64,000 nt of DNA, taken from the NCBI GenBank assembly GCA_003993805.1, contig RSEF01000001.1, positions 94,219,319-94,283,318 of the forward strand, given 5' to 3'. The notes below the pieces were generated by a model. The model ran no database searches. It was not told where the DNA came from and worked only from the letters and a program-made list of their open reading frames with translations. Each line of letters opens with the position of its first letter. The first letter of the stretch is position 1. Below are positions 31,816-45,335 of this stretch, in pieces. Position numbers and translations under genes: made by a program. The stretch is from Himantopus leucocephalus. Taxonomy: Eukaryota; Chordata; Aves; Charadriiformes; Recurvirostridae.

Positions 31816-33249
31816 TGTATTTTAATTAGCTGTTTCATTTATCTTCGCCTCTAAATTTGTTTCTGTGCTAGCTGTGGCTTGGCTCCACAAAGGATTTACA
31901 AGATGAGGCTCTACCATCTGTGTTGTACTGAAAGCCAAACAACAGCGTAAGAGTAGTCTCTTTGCTGAAATCTCTTGACCTGTTAATTATATTAAGAAAG
32001 TATTTTAGTGGCTCAATTATAGTCTGCTGTTGCGTGCTGCAGCCATTTGGGAGAGCAACCTCAAAGATAACAACCAATTGCTTCTCTACTGTGGTACTTC
32101 CCTCCCTTACCAGCAAGAGCTCCTCACTGGTAGTTTTTAATTAGATGGCCCAGATCAAAAGACACCAACGCAGCTGTATGCATCCCGTCCTTTCCTGAGC
32201 TGATAGCAACCACAAGTATAAATTCATTCTGCAAATTATGTGATTTGGGATTTGTATCCACACAAATACTGACACGTGGGTTACACTGCACGCTGTGGTT
32301 TGTCCTGCTGGAGGATATGGGATTACATGAGTTCAGTGCTAACTCACCCTTTCTATTCTGATCTGGAGTCTTTGCTACCTTGTTTTTTCCCTGTTCCCTG
32401 GTGTCCCACTAACGTTCTCTTCCTCAGACATATTTGCTGCTTCAGCCAGTTCATAAGGTGCCCAGGTTTTATTTTTGTCTGCCGTGGCTTCATATCACCC
32501 CTACATAATCTCATATTCTTTTGATATCAGGAGTTCTCTTTTGGGACTTCTGCCCAGAAGTTCCTGTCATTTCTCTCCTAGCACTAAACAATATTTATTT
32601 CCCGTGCCAGTGCTAGACTGGCTCTGATTTAGGTGCAGTCTTTTAGGTACAACTTCTACAACTTTGTGTAGAAGTTGTACCCTTGAGCCACAGGTCTCTG
32701 TGCCTTTAAAGTATCTCTCTTTTTTTTTTTTTTTAATATCAGTTTTAAGTCAGTACAGCTGGATCCTTGCAGCTCACCACATCCCAGCTCATCATGTGTG
32801 TGAAACGAGAAGTATTTCAAATGAAGCTGTTGTAGGTGCCTGGGCTGCCTTTCTAGCAATGAAGTTTAGCTTCCCACTCATCTTTCCTCTACTTCCTTTT
32901 GTTCTTAGTTTCTGTCTTGGCCACGAGTTTTGTCTCGATCGTTGCTAGCAACCTGTTCAGCTTTTTTGCAGAATTTTCCAGTCTGGTGCTGTGCAGGGAA
33001 GTCTGCACCTGCTGATACTTGAAATGAGCAAGTCTCTTGCTGTTCTTGCTGCCCACACCACCACACGGCGTAGCTGGGATGGCCCCAGGGAAGAATCTGG
33101 TTCCTTTGCCAGCTGAACTGCCCTCTTTGGCCACTGTTTAGCTCCATGAGATCTGCAGACCTTGTAGCCAGTGCTATGGGAAAGGGCCGTCATGGGCCGT
33201 AGCTGGAAATGGCTAGGTAACTGGAAATGGTTAGTTTTTGTGTGGCGAG

Positions 33250-33500
33250 GTAGATGTGCTGGAGGGGAGGGATGCCAATCCAGAGGGACCTTGACAGGCT
33301 GGAAAGGTGGGCCAATGCCAACCTGATGAAGTTCAACAAGGCCAAGTGCAAGGTCCTNNNNNNNNNNNNNNNNNNNNNNNNNNNNNNNNNNNNNNNNNNN
33401 NNNNNNNNNNNNNNNNNNNNNNNNNNNNNNNNNNNNNNNNNNNNNNNNNNNNNNNNNTCTTCAAGGTCCCTTCCAACCTAAACCATTCTATGATTCTTTC
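33250..33500 (+). repeat. CR1 LINE 3' part containing an assembly gap
   Basis: Left of the gap is CR1 ORF2 ('gagggaccttgacaggctgg', 'gtgggccaatgccaacctga', 'aagttcaacaaggccaagtg'). Right of the gap is the CR1 tail ('tcaaggtcccttccaaccta', 'aaccattctatgattc'). The two halves are good CR1 sequence, so the missing part is probably the middle of this element. Confidence 0.9.
33358..33457. other. 100-N assembly gap
   Basis: Exactly 100 Ns, a conventional placeholder length for a gap of unknown size. It falls inside a CR1 element and does not interrupt a host gene. Confidence 0.98.
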
Positions 33501-34564
33501 TTTTTATCCAGTTGTCCAGGTTGACAGCTTTGGCCTCATCAGTATGCTGTACTGGGATCCCGAAGGTCCTAGGCTAAGCTCTCTTGGTGCTGTGTGGGCC
33601 TACTGTAGGTAGCAGCTGTCTGCCCTGCTCTCTGCCTGATTTTCTGGGCAGCTTCAGCACCACCTCCCACCCCGGCCCTTCCGAGCAGGGCAGTCGCATC
33701 CCCCGGCAGGCTGTTTTCAGACACACCAGCGCTGTGCTAGCCTGGACCTTGAAGTCTGCAGCTCTGGGTTTGCACAGATTCCCCCTGCGGCTGTACAGAG
33801 CGCGCTGCAGGATATTTTCCTGCCCAGGGGGTTCATCAGCGAGCTGGAGGTTTCAGCTGGGTAGCGGGGGGCAGCCCAGCAGAGCCCAGCTGGGCGGTCA
33901 TAACCTGTAGTAGGGCGCTTCGTTGCTCAATGTGCAACAAGCCTGTGCTGCCCGCTTCAGCCTTGCCAGTGTGTGGCAGCTGTGGTCCCCTTGGCATCAC
34001 GGCAAAGGCTTGGGAGCAAGGAGCACTCATGGCTCTCATGGCCTTTTGGGGAAGAAGGGCAATGGAGGACATGCAGAAATGAATTTTGTGAGCACGGCCA
34101 GGAGCCAAGATGCACTCACAGAGTCAACCCTGGCGTGAAAAAAGACGGGGACTCAAGAATAACAGGGGGGATGGGGAGGAAAGAGACAAAAGGAGAAGCA
34201 GAAGTGTGTGCAAAGCAGCTTGGGGCTGGGGAGTCGATGGCTCAGAGCGCTTCCTGTTCCTGGAGCCGCGCGTGCCCAGCTGCGCACGGGCTTGCGCCTG
34301 CCTGTGCCCACAGCACTGCGCAGAGGCCAGACATCAAGACACATATCCAGACGCAGGTGGATGGAGAGAGTCTAAATGGACTGACGGTAGACACCTGAAG
34401 AGATACATGGCCAGCTCCCAGGAGGCACAGAAAGAGCTTGGCGTTGGGTGCTCCAGCACAGACCTCCGACTTCCTTTTTCTTGCCAGCGCAAACTGATTT
34501 TTCCTCTGTTTTTTGAGTTGCTTTGGTGGTAGCCACTTGGCCCCCTCTTCTTTCGCCCTCCACG

Positions 34565-37500
34565 ATGGTGAGGTAAGAGGAGCTGAGAAGTGTGTGTGTG
34601 TGTTGGGAGGGGGACCAGGAAAGTAGGACAGATCAGACGGGGGACATCATCCTGGAAGCCATGTCTCAACAGAAATCTTTCATAGGCTGGGGGAGGTATC
34701 AGGTAGGAAGGGATGCTGCTGCTGACTGTCACCTGTATGGGTATCTCTAGGGATGCTGACTGTGGACCGTTCTTCACTGTACAAGTTTCCACAACAGTGC
34801 CTGGCCTTTTTTATTCACTTGGTCTTGTTTTTATCTCCTCTCCTAGGTGGTTTCACCGTGACCTGAGTGGGCTGGAAGCTGAAGCCTTACTGAAGGGACG
34901 AGGTGTCCATGGGAGCTTTCTGGCCAGACCCAGTCGGAAGAATCAGGGAGATTTTTCTCTTTCAGTTCGGTAAGTAACTTGGACCCCAAATTCTGTCTTT
35001 CCAGGGTTACATATGCAGAATGCTTAGACCCTCACACATGTCCTATGGCATCTTCTTCATCCTCTCTTTATTCCTTTGAGTTCTTTCCGAGCTGTAAAAG
35101 GAGTCCCAGCATCTTCTAGACCTTCCCTCAAGTTGCCCCAGGAGCTTCTTTTTCCAGTCATCTCCTTTCACTGGGATGGTTCCATGGCAGGAGGTAATGC
35201 AGAACATTTTCTGCCTCTTTTCCAACCACCTCACTGAACTGCTCTGTGCATCATCCCACAGGGTTGGTGACCAGGTAACCCACATCCGCATCCAGAATAC
35301 TGGGGATTTCTATGACCTGTATGGAGGGGAGAAGTTTGCCACCTTGTCAGAACTGGTGGAGTACTACACGCAGCAACAGGGCTCACTGCAGGACAAAGAT
35401 GGAACAATCATCGACTTGCGATACCCGCTCAACTGTTCTGACCCCACTACAGAGAGGTACAGAGAAAGCAAAGCAGCTGGTGTGTCTGTGATGAGATCTC
35501 CTCTGTGTTTCATGGCCTTCTTTCTGCCCTGCCTGCATCGCCAGGGCAAACCCTGCAAAAAGTGTCTCCTGTCTCCTGTATCTTCCTATGCTTCCATGGG
35601 GGCAGCATCCCCATGGCAGCTGGACATACCTTAACCCATCACAGCAGACCTAATAGGGCTCTATTTTTACTTGTGGTTTCCTGTTGCTCTTGCTATTTAT
35701 ACACTGTTCCTAAAAGCAAAGGTTGTGGCGTTAGTTATGGGTCTACAGTGGTCCATAGAGTGACATGTTATGTGGAAGCCCTCAGCCTTGCCCCAAACCT
35801 CCTTGGTTATTCCAGGCCTGGGTGACTCACGTAGCTGAGAACAGGACCATGTTCCCCTGCTATTCCTAGCCTGCTTAGTCTTCTTCCTGTCCCCGTTTTG
35901 CATATGTCTCTGAAACCAAGTTCCTAAATCAAATCAGGTGGTTTTGCCCTTGCGTGATGCTTTCAGGCGCTTTGATGCAGCTTGGGGAGCAGTCGCGCCG
36001 TGCTCTGGGGCGGACAGGTCCTCCTTGCGCTCCTTCAGGCAGGGAGCAAAGATGCACTGGGCAAAGCGCCTGGGTACACCCCTGCTAGCTCTGGGGTCAA
36101 GGCTGCAGAGGGGCCAGTGCCTGCATGCTGCCTCTCCTCTCCACTCGAGGCCGTTGAGTTGCGGACCTGCAGTTTCCTCCCTTCCTCCCTGCGGTTGGAA
36201 ACTTCTGCCCCCCCCCAGGCTCTTGCGAAAGCTCCTCGTACTCTCTCCCCAAGTGATTTTCCATCACGTGGCTTTGAAGAGCTGGGCTCTACTGGGGGAA
36301 GGGAGGGAGATATGGGAGCCGTTAACCCCTTCCTACCTGTGGAGGGGAGGCCCGGAGACCTCTTTGATGAGCAGGAGGTGTCAGCCGTTCCCCGGGGAGT
36401 GTCTGAGCTCTGGCACATGGCAGCTGAAGACTTTTTGGGAGGAGGTTCAGAAATTAATGGCTGCCATGCAATGAAAGTCACCAGCTACTTCTTGCGGTGC
36501 GTGAGGTGAAGATCAACAGAGGTTACTTTGCCAAGGCACGGTGACTGTCTGTTGCATCTTGCTGTCAAAATGGTTCCTAGATGTTGTGTAAAGGAATGTG
36601 TTGCTCTGGCCAGATGCAGGAGTGAATGAATGCTTCTGTAACTGGGGCATGGCCTCCTGAACTCCATTTTGATGCTTGGGAATGGTAGCCTTAACGATGT
36701 GAAGTTCACTGCAGACAGCAGTGCCACACCGGGCCTCCGCTGTTAGCTGCTCCATGGGTAGCAAGCCTGCTCCCACAGCTCTAAACCGCACTGGCTCCTC
36801 TACTGAGCATCAGCCTGGCCCTGATGGCAGTGCACGCGGTGACGTATGGAGCGTGGCTGGTTCTTGTTGCGGTACCTGCAACGAGCAGGAGCAGGGAGGG
36901 GCGTTGCAAGTCAGTCTGATGCAACAGCTACCTGCTTTTGAAATGCTGTTCACCAAGGGAGACGGCCAAGATGGCTGTCTCCCCAGCTGCTGAGGCAGCT
37001 CTGTGGACGTGGGACAGAGCTGCAGTGAACACCGCCTTCGGCTGGCACAGAGCTGTGCTGCAAAGGCCCCTGACCGCAGAGCCCAGCACGCGGCTCCAGC
37101 TGGTGCTGGGGATGTCCCAGGACCAGAGGGGGCCTGTTTGAAGCAGTCCCATCCCTGTTGGAGGACAAGGGCCCAAATCCCCTCCCTGACACCGAGCTGG
37201 GAAGGAGCTGGGGCAGGAGCACCAGGTGGCCCCTGGGCTGAGATGGGTCCAGACCTAGCAAAGGCTCCACCAGAAGATGGATACCAGGAGGAGTGGGATG
37301 ATTTAGAGCATCTCGCAGCTCTCAGCTTTCTACAATTTGCATCTCTAGTTCCAGCTTCCAAGGGAGTTTTGTGGAGGCAGGACAGAGCTGTAATGAACAT
37401 GGGTTGCTGCATCTCTACTTGGCAGTTCAGCAGTGCCTCCCAGGACCTTCTTGTGTGGTCCAAAGAGACTGGAGCATGAGTCAAGGATGAGGAACTAGAG

Positions 37501-40500
37501 GATCTTCACAGACAACCTGGGTCACATCTGGAGTTTCTGCAGGACCAGAGCCCTGCAGTAGGAGGAAAGGCTATGACTGTCCTATCTCCCAGCCTGCTTC
37601 TGGTGACCATCACTTGCACCCACACCACTCAGTGCAGTGATAACCCACCAGACAGGCATAACCCCCTCCACGAGACCTTTGTAGGTGGGAAGGGGCTTGC
37701 AGCAGCTGTGCCATTTGCTTGTGCCCCTCTGTGCCCTGGGTCCAGTCCTGCAGCAAGGCAGAGAGCACCTCAGTCAAATGGGGATGCTCCTCACCTTGTG
37801 CTGAGAGGAGAGAAGGAGCTGCTGACTAGGTGTTTGCATTGAGGACAGGAACATGCACATGGATCAGCAACAGTACGAGGAGCAGAATATGGGCTCCAGG
37901 TGGCTCCTGGTGTTCACTCCCATGGCTAGGCTGATTGCTGCGGTGTGATGTGCCCAGAGAATGGGAATTATCCTTTGACTGAAGAGGTGACCGGGTTTCA
38001 GAAAGAGAGGTCACTGGGATGGTTCTTTAATGGATCTGATCTCAGCACAGCCACCTGGGTGCTGCTAAATCCAGTGGGAGAGTTTCGGCTCACTGGAGGT
38101 TTACTTTTGTTTCCCCAGTGTTTGAGTTTCCAAAGCACCCTGCAGCAGTAAGGCTAGAATCCCAATACTGCTGTGAGGTGCTGAAACCTATGGACTACCC
38201 TCCCACAACTGGTCTTCAAGCCAGCAACCTGTGCTTGTGTGTTTCACACAACTGGATCACACTTTGTGCTTTCCCACTGGGTCCTCTGGTACCAGCATTC
38301 TGCTCCCCAGGTCTCTTCTACCTCCACCTCATCCCTCGCCCTTTCCTTTTCTTGCTAGATCTCTACTCTTTCTGTCTCATCTGCTTCTCCCAAGATCCTG
38401 CTCCTCCCTTGGTTTCCTTCCCTCTCCCTTTCCCTCTCCTCTGTCTCCCCCTTCCTTTCTTCCTCCCTCACCCTTCCCCAGTGTCGCTGTCCTCTCATCA
38501 GCTAAAGGGCATCCACTTACCTGCTTCTCCAACTCTCTTCTCACCCTCTCTTGTTTTTTCCTAGGTGGTACCATGGGCATCTGTCAGGCTCTGCAGCTGA
38601 GTCACTTCTCCAGGCCAAAGCCACCCCATGGACTTTCTTGGTGCGGGAAAGCCTCAGCAAACCTGGGGATTTTGTCTTGTCTGTCCTCACTGACCAGCTT
38701 AAACCTGGGTCTGATACTCCACCAGCTGGGGCAACCAGTGCATCTGGGGCCCGGCTCAAAGTCACGCACATCAAGATCATGTGTGAGGTGAGCAGTTGGG
38801 AGAGAAAAACAGAAGGGAGTGGAAGAGGTCTCTGCTGAGATCTGCTGATCATGTCCTCAAAAGCACAGGCCCTGTCAGCTTGAATACCATCAGCAGTGTT
38901 TCTGAATTTGGATCAAAGTGCTGTCACCTTGCAGGTTCCTTATGTCCTCACCCCAGCCCGGGTGACCATGGGCACTCCTGGGTGCTCAGACATGGAAGGA
39001 AGTAGGGCTCAGTGTGACGGAGCACTCCAGTACAGGGAGTTTGTGGTGAAAGAGACAGGAGGATTCACAATCTAATTATGAGTTCATCAAAAGAGTTAAA
39101 AGCTCTTGGAGGAGGAGGGGCATCTGCAAGGCCTCCACACTTAGTCTGAAGGATGTTACCAACCTGGCTGTCACAAGGTCTGCTATTTCTTTCATGTGGG
39201 ATGGCGCAGAGAGTGGAGGGAGATTTCAAGGACAGAAAGCAACTGACGTTAAATGAGAGCTGAGGGCAATATGCCTTCTCCATGCTGTCATCCGCTGAGC
39301 GCAGGAGTCAGTTCACTGTGCTATAAACTTCATGTTCTCAGGGCAAACTACTATTTGCCAACTATTTGCTAAACTACTCCCTGCCAGAGGAAATGCTTTT
39401 CTAGGTAGCACAGGGTGGTGCCCATGGCTTTGCACCCCAGCATTACTTTTTTCCTGAGCGTTATCAGCTTTGTCTATAGGAATGTTATCAGTGGGACGTT
39501 ACACATTCTTCCTCCATTTAGAATGGACGCTACACAGTTGGAGGCGCTGAAATGTTTGACAGCTTGGCAGATCTGGTGGAGCACTTCAAGAAGACTGGAA
39601 TTGAGGAGATGTCTGGCTCCTTTGTGTACCTGAGGCAGGTAAATCCCATTTCCTCTGTTTCTTAGGGATCCTTTGGAGGGACCTACTTGCTGTTTGTTTC
39701 TGCTTTGTGTCCCTCTCCTCCTTTTCTCCACAGTATACAGAGACTTTGGTCTCCAGCAGTGTCTCTTGCTCTTGCCAACCCATTGTTTTCCCATCCCCAG
39801 CCCTACTATGCTACGAGGGTGAATGCTGCTGACATTGAGAATAGAGTGCAGGAACTGAACAAGAAAAGCCTGTCTGAGGAGACATCCAAGGCTGGATTCT
39901 GGGAGGAATTTGATGTAAGAAACTGCTGGGGGACATTATTCTGGCTTTTTGGGAAGTCCCTGTGTACCGCCGCGTTCTCCATCCTTGATTTCTTCCTGGA
40001 CATAAACTTCTCAGGTGTCTTGTAAATTCTCATCAATCTATCTCTGAAAGGAGTCTCTGGTTGGAACCTGTTCCTCTAGGGAGTGAGTGTCATCTTTAAG
40101 TGAACCCAGTGAGGTAGAAATGCGCTTTTTCATGGTTGGGAGAACGAGTCACCAAGACCGTGAGGGCATGAACTTTGGACTTTGCAAGTCTAGGTTTGCT
40201 TTTCACTTCTCTGCTCCCCCATGAGTGTGCCCATGTGTCCCCAGAGTCACCACTGTTCCTCTGAGTGCCCACCTCCCCTGTCTTACATTGTGACCATGCC
40301 ATGACTGTTCTATCCTCTGCTCTCAGAGTCTGCAAAAACAGGAAGCCAAGCACCTGTTTGACCGTCATGAGGGTCAGAGGCCTGAAAACAAGAGCAAGAA
40401 CCGATACAAGAACATCTTGCCCTGTGAGTCTTGCTTCTCCACTATAAAAAACCCCAAATAGACACAGACAGGCAATGAAGAGCTGTCTGAGTCATCCCTG

Positions 40501-43500
40501 GCCCTGCCTCAGCCCGCTCTATCCTCCTGAGCAGGTTACAAGTTGTGCGGCATTGAGGATTTGAGAGGATGAGAGAGGTCACAGCCATTTCATGTCCTTG
40601 AAGGAAGGAGGGCGGGATGCATCACATTCATTAGCTTCTGATGGTCCGTTATAGGGGTAGAGAGATGGGAGGATGGGGTGAGATTAGTCTGACTCCTGGA
40701 GAAGGAGAGGTGAAAGTATGGGTCATGCTGCATGCATTTGGGTAACGTGAATGAGGTGGTGTGGGGCAGGGAAGGAGCTTCATGTGGCTGGGCACAGAGT
40801 AAACCATTGTTCTTTTTATTCTTTCACTGCATCCCCAGTTGATCACTCGAGAGTCATCCTCCAAGGAAGGGACCCAAATATCCCTGGATCTGACTATATC
40901 AATGCCAACTACGTCAAGGTGAGACTCTTGAAAGATGGCTGTATGCCCAAAATAGGGGAGAGCTGGGCTGCTCCTGCAGCCCTCCTGATCTCTCTCTGTC
41001 CACACTCAGAACAACCTGATCAGCCCAGACGAGTGCAGCAAGACCTACATCGCTAGCCAGGGTTGCCTGGATGCCACAGTCAATGACTTCTGGCAAATGG
41101 TGTGGCAGGAGAACACGCGCATTATTGTGATGACCACACGGGAGGTAGAAAAAGGGCGGGTAAGTAGCAGTTTGTAGGTGTCTCGGAGCTGCCCTCTTTT
41201 CCTGTTCAACCACTGCGCTGCTCTTTCTCTCTTTCCTGCCTTTTGCCCGTCCTCACCCGACCTCTCTGCCCACACAGAACAAATGCGTGCCTTACTGGCC
41301 AGAGGTCGGCAGCACGAAGGAATATGGTCCCTACCTTGTGGAGAACGCTGGGGAGCACGATGCATTGGAGTACAAACTCCGGCACCTCTGTGTGTGTCCG
41401 ATGGATAACGTGAGTGTGCCTGGTCGAGGGCTGTCATGGAGCCCATGGGTCTAACAGTCACTGTATGTCTAAGGCTGGGAACTGATGGGTGCTGTGGTGA
41501 TGCTGCTGTTGTATCATTCTTGGGGTTGCTGTTGCCATCTGGTTTGGGCTGGAATCACACTGTTGGAATCACCAAGAAGTGCACAGGAGACACAGATTCC
41601 CTCTGGCTTCAGATCCACCTCTCCCTGGGACAGAGGCCAGGGGTAGGACTGGGTTGCATTTTTATCAGCACGGTATTTTGTTATTATCATCAGGGTAAGG
41701 CTGTGCGTGAGATATGGCACTACCAGTACCTGAGCTGGCCTGACCACGGTGTACCCAGCGAGCCAGGAGGAGTGCTCAGCTTCCTCGACCAAATAAACCA
41801 GAAGCAGGAGAGCATCCCAAACGCAGGGCCTATTCTGGTGCATTGCAGGTTGGTACAGAGGCTGGGGTTTGAAGCATTCTCCATCCTTTAATGTAAGGTG
41901 AGGTGTAGAAAGTCTGTCCTGCTGCACCAGCTCTTCCCTGGGACTTGCAAGTGAAGCTCATGCCAGCCCCGGTATTTGCATTTTCCTCTTTGATGTCCCC
42001 AAACCAAACTCTGCTGCCTGTTGAATCCTTCACTTTTTTGTGGTATTGTTGAACAGCTGCTACAAGTGCCCCGTCCTTCCCCAGAAGCAGCTGCATTTTG
42101 TTTCAGGAGCTGTACTGCTCTGACCTCTGCTTGTCCTCTCCTTGCAGTGCTGGAATTGGCCGCACTGGGACTATCATCGTCATTGATATGATAGTGGAAA
42201 CAATCTCCACCAAGGGTAAGAGGACCCCAAAGTATCTTGAAGTGAATTGGCCTACCCAGTAGGGCTGTGCCCTTAAGTCCGACTGCAAGGGATGAAACCT
42301 ATGAGGTATCACTGGGGGAGATCCTGCCACAGCCCTGAGAAGGCTGTGCTGGCCTCGCTATGTGGCAGCTGCTAGATCTCTGCACCGTATCCACTTGCTG
42401 TGGCTTCAGACTTCCATGAGCTTAGGCTCTTCCTCCAGGGCCAGACTTGGAAGATGCTGAGCAGGAAGGAGGGATAGGAGGCCCATACAGGAATAAAGAG
42501 TATGGAGGGAGGTGGAAACTTCTTGACTGACCTCCACTGTGACTGCTTTTAGTGGAGGATTAGGAGAGGGGGGATCGGTGGACACATCCATAAGCTTTTC
42601 TGGTGCCCCTCGCTAGGGCTGGACTGTGACATTGACATCCAGAAGACCATCCAGATGGTGAGGGCCCAACGCTCAGGGATGGTGCAGACGGAGGCCCAGT
42701 ACAAGTTCATCTACATGGCCATCTGCCAGTTCATAGAGACGACCAAGAAAAAGCTGGAAGTCATGCAGGTGAGGAAGGGGACTCTACTCTCCTGTCCTGT
42801 GAGTTTAGGCCCTGCGTGAGGCTGGGTCCGAGCCCAAGTCCTCTGTTTCCCAAGCATTAACCTAGCACTGGGACCTATATAGACTATGATGGTGCACCAA
42901 GATTTGAGTCCCTATTCCTCGCTTTAAAATTTAGGGGATGACATTAGCAGCTCAAGTACCAACCCCCGCTCTGAACTGCTAAACAGCAGTAAGTTTTAAT
43001 GCAGTTATTTCAACTATGTTCTATACCACATCTCCACCAAGTGCTGTTCTGTTACAAACTGAATCTAAGACAGGCAGACTTTGCCCTGTTCTTTCCCCTT
43101 GTTCTTTTCCATCCTGGTTCTGCAGTTGTCTCCCAAGCCCTTGTGGAAAGGATTTTCTCCTTCTAGCTGTTACCTCTCCTTGTAGCCTCTGGCAGCATCC
43201 ACTAGCTGCTGCTGGCTGTTTAATATTCTTTAGCTGACACGCGGCACTCACAGGCATTCCAGTGCCTCTAGAAAGCTGTTGCCCCACTGTTCACCCCTGT
43301 AACAAGGATACATTTACATCCCCGCTGCTCACCTCTGTGACAGCAGTGGGTAGAGTGCACTGAGCCTGAGGACTACAGCAATCCACCAAGATCCACCGAG
43401 ATCCTTGCATAAAGCATGGTTAAACAGCCGGAACTCGTCATGATGCCTCACGTGCTTCTCCCAGACCACACTCTTCACAGCTTGGTTTTTCTCTCCTGTA

Positions 43501-43828
43501 GTCTCAGAAAGGCAAGCCAAACGAGTCCGAGTACGGGAACATTGCCTACCCCCCTGCAGTGAGGAATGTGCACGCCAAGGCTTCACGAAAATCCTCCAAG
43601 TAAGAGCTCACCTAAACCAGAGGCCCAGCTATGCCTGCCTCTGCCAATAGTCTCCCTGCTGGCTTGGCTGGCTTTTTCCTCTTGTTCACTTTTTCCCTTG
43701 TTTTGCCCTGGTCTTACAGACAAAAAGAAGAGTCAACGGTTTATGAGAACTTGGGGAAAAAGGAGGAGAAGGTGCGGAAACAACGTTCCTCGGAGAAAAA
43801 GCTGAAAGGCTCACTAAAGAAAAAATAA
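34565..43828 (+). CDS. PTPN6: Protein tyrosine phosphatase SHP-1, 606 aa
   Basis: SHP-1 is a cytosolic SH2-domain tyrosine phosphatase that dampens immune-receptor signalling. Fifteen coding exons, all GT-AG and phase-consistent: 34565-34572, 34847-34969, 35262-35456, 38565-38787, 39522-39638, 39801-39914, 40327-40423, 40839-40918, 41010-41159, 41278-41409, 41694-41848, 42148-42215, 42617-42768, 43502-43599 and 43720-43828. The start is the haematopoietic form ([11 protein letters not shown]). The N-SH2 begins at about residue 4 and the C-SH2 at about 110 (FLVRES, Arg136). The phosphatase domain has the WPD loop (Asp430) and the signature [10 protein letters not shown] (Cys464, Arg470). Tail tyrosines are kept in 'SEYGNI' and 'TVYENL'. 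The protein is 11 residues longer than human, all in the C-SH2. Intron 3 is 3.1 kb. Confidence 0.98.
35457..38564 (+). other. PTPN6: PTPN6 intron 3 with weak internal duplication
   Basis: This 3.1-kb intron separates the exons for the two SH2 domains. It holds no recognisable exon. Two similar blocks occur at about 37,003-37,040 ('gtgggacagagctgcagtga') and 37,373-37,410 ('gcaggacagagctgtaatga'), suggesting an old duplication or an unidentified repeat family. The last 300 bases are pyrimidine-rich and lead into the exon 4 acceptor. Confidence 0.6.
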
Positions 43829-44336
43829 GCATACATTTGCAGGTAGCCCCACGGGGGTTTTGAACCTGGGGTGCAGGACTGGAGCTCATGTCCAGGCTGG
43901 CCTGTCTCGCATTCCTTGCGCTTGGACTGGAACTAGGCCTTCCCTTTCTCTTCCGCGCCTCCTCTCTGGGCCCTGGACCAGACTGCTTTCCAGCTCAGCT
44001 GACCGACTGCACTGTCCATTGCCTGTGCAGGCCAGCGAAGTCTCCTGCTGCCCCCGCATCATTCATTAACAGGAAAAAAAAAATAAAAATTACACCCCTT
44101 CTTTCCTTTGCTCTCTGCACACTGGGGCTCAAACTCACCTCTGGTGTGTCAGCTCCAGCTGACTTCTTGAGGAAGAGCTAAGGAAGCTCTTTACAGGAGC
44201 TACATCTCTGCCCACTGCTGAGAGTTAGAGTTTAGCTTGTTAGTGTTCCCTGAAGCCTCAGCTTTCAAAGTCTGGAGTTTTTGGCCCGTTTCAGCTCAGC
44301 TCTTCTGCAATTTGACAGGAAACTTACTCTTGCCTT

Positions 44337-44445
44337 AATAAAAACCCTCTGCCCTATGATCCTTTTTCTATTTGATGCTTTGATTGGATGCTGTAAATAT
44401 ACCAGAATTTGATGTGATGGCCATGTTTTCTCCTTTGTAAATAAA
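44337..44445 (+). promoter_or_regulatory. PTPN6: Two candidate poly(A) signals of PTPN6
   Basis: AATAAA occurs at 44337-44342 and again at 44440-44445, about 510 and 610 bases after the stop codon. The second is followed by GT-rich sequence ('tgtatttgtttg'), so it is the more likely main site. Confidence 0.75.
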
Positions 44446-44929
44446 ACCTGTATTTGTTTGAATGCTGAGTCCCAAATGTTTTTTTTCTATAATTTCTCTT
44501 TGAGTATAGCTGTACTCCTGGCTTCACTTGCAGTCCTGCAAAGACTTACAAGAATGGCTCTAGCTTAGTTTTCATCACTCCCTGCAGCCTTCAGACTCCT
44601 GAACAGAAGCTGTGACCAATTATGGTGGCTCCTTGCTGTGAGACTTGAGCGTTGGTAGTCGTCAGGTAAGTGAGCACAAAAAGTTAGCTGTGACAAACTC
44701 AGACGTGGGGTTTTGCACTTAAATTTTGGTATTTGGAAAAGTCATCCTCATGCCTCTGAATCTTCAGTCATTTTGTCATCTGTCTCCTCTGTCTTTGGTG
44801 GTATCCAGCCTTAGCTGGAGTGTGAGGCGTAAGGGCTGCTTCAGCGAACAACCTGACTGCTCCTTCCTAGATATCACTTGGTAGAAATGAAAATTCATCA
44901 TTATGAAGAAGGTAGACCAGAGCATGGCC

Positions 44930-45335
44930 ACATTGTGGCTTCACAGGTACTCGTCAGTCACCTACAAGGAGGGACTAAGGGAGCTGGATTGTTTATTTAG
45001 TCTGATAAAGAGGAGGCTGAGGGTTAAGCTACTCTCATCTACAACGGCACAGTGGGGTGGTAAGAAGATGATGGTAGTGGCAGATAATAAACCCAGAGGC
45101 AATGGTCGCAAATTGCAGCTTGGGAGGTTTAGGTTGAACCACGTAAGTACTTTCATCAGACGGCATTCAAACAGATGCTCAGAGGGGGAACTCTGTCCTT
45201 GCAGGTTTTCAATACTTGAATGGACAAAGCCACAGCTGATCTGACCTAGTGCTGGTAATAGAGCCACTTGCAGCAGCAGCCTGGACTAAAGACGTCCACG
45301 TGTCCCTTCCCACCACTATTTATATGATTCTGTGA
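44930..45335 (+). repeat. CR1 LINE 3' fragment
   Basis: The + strand keeps CR1 text: 'acctacaaggagggactaag', 'ggagctggattgtttattta' (compare 'LGLFSL'), 'aaagaggaggctgagggtta', then a 3' part ending 'gtgtcccttcccaccactat' and 'atgattctgtga'. It is truncated and decayed. Confidence 0.8.

Larger units (their letters stand above)
27915..34560. other. Intergenic region between C12orf57 and PTPN6
   Basis: About 6.6 kb without a supported coding exon. It holds an old CR1 (30,040-31,240), a reverse CR1 (31,335-31,815), a younger CR1 broken by a 100-N gap (33,250-33,500) and a TA/TG simple repeat at 30,839-30,880. The PTPN6 promoter should lie in the last few hundred bases. I saw no exon for the alternative (epithelial, MLSRG-type) SHP-1 start. 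Confidence 0.5.
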
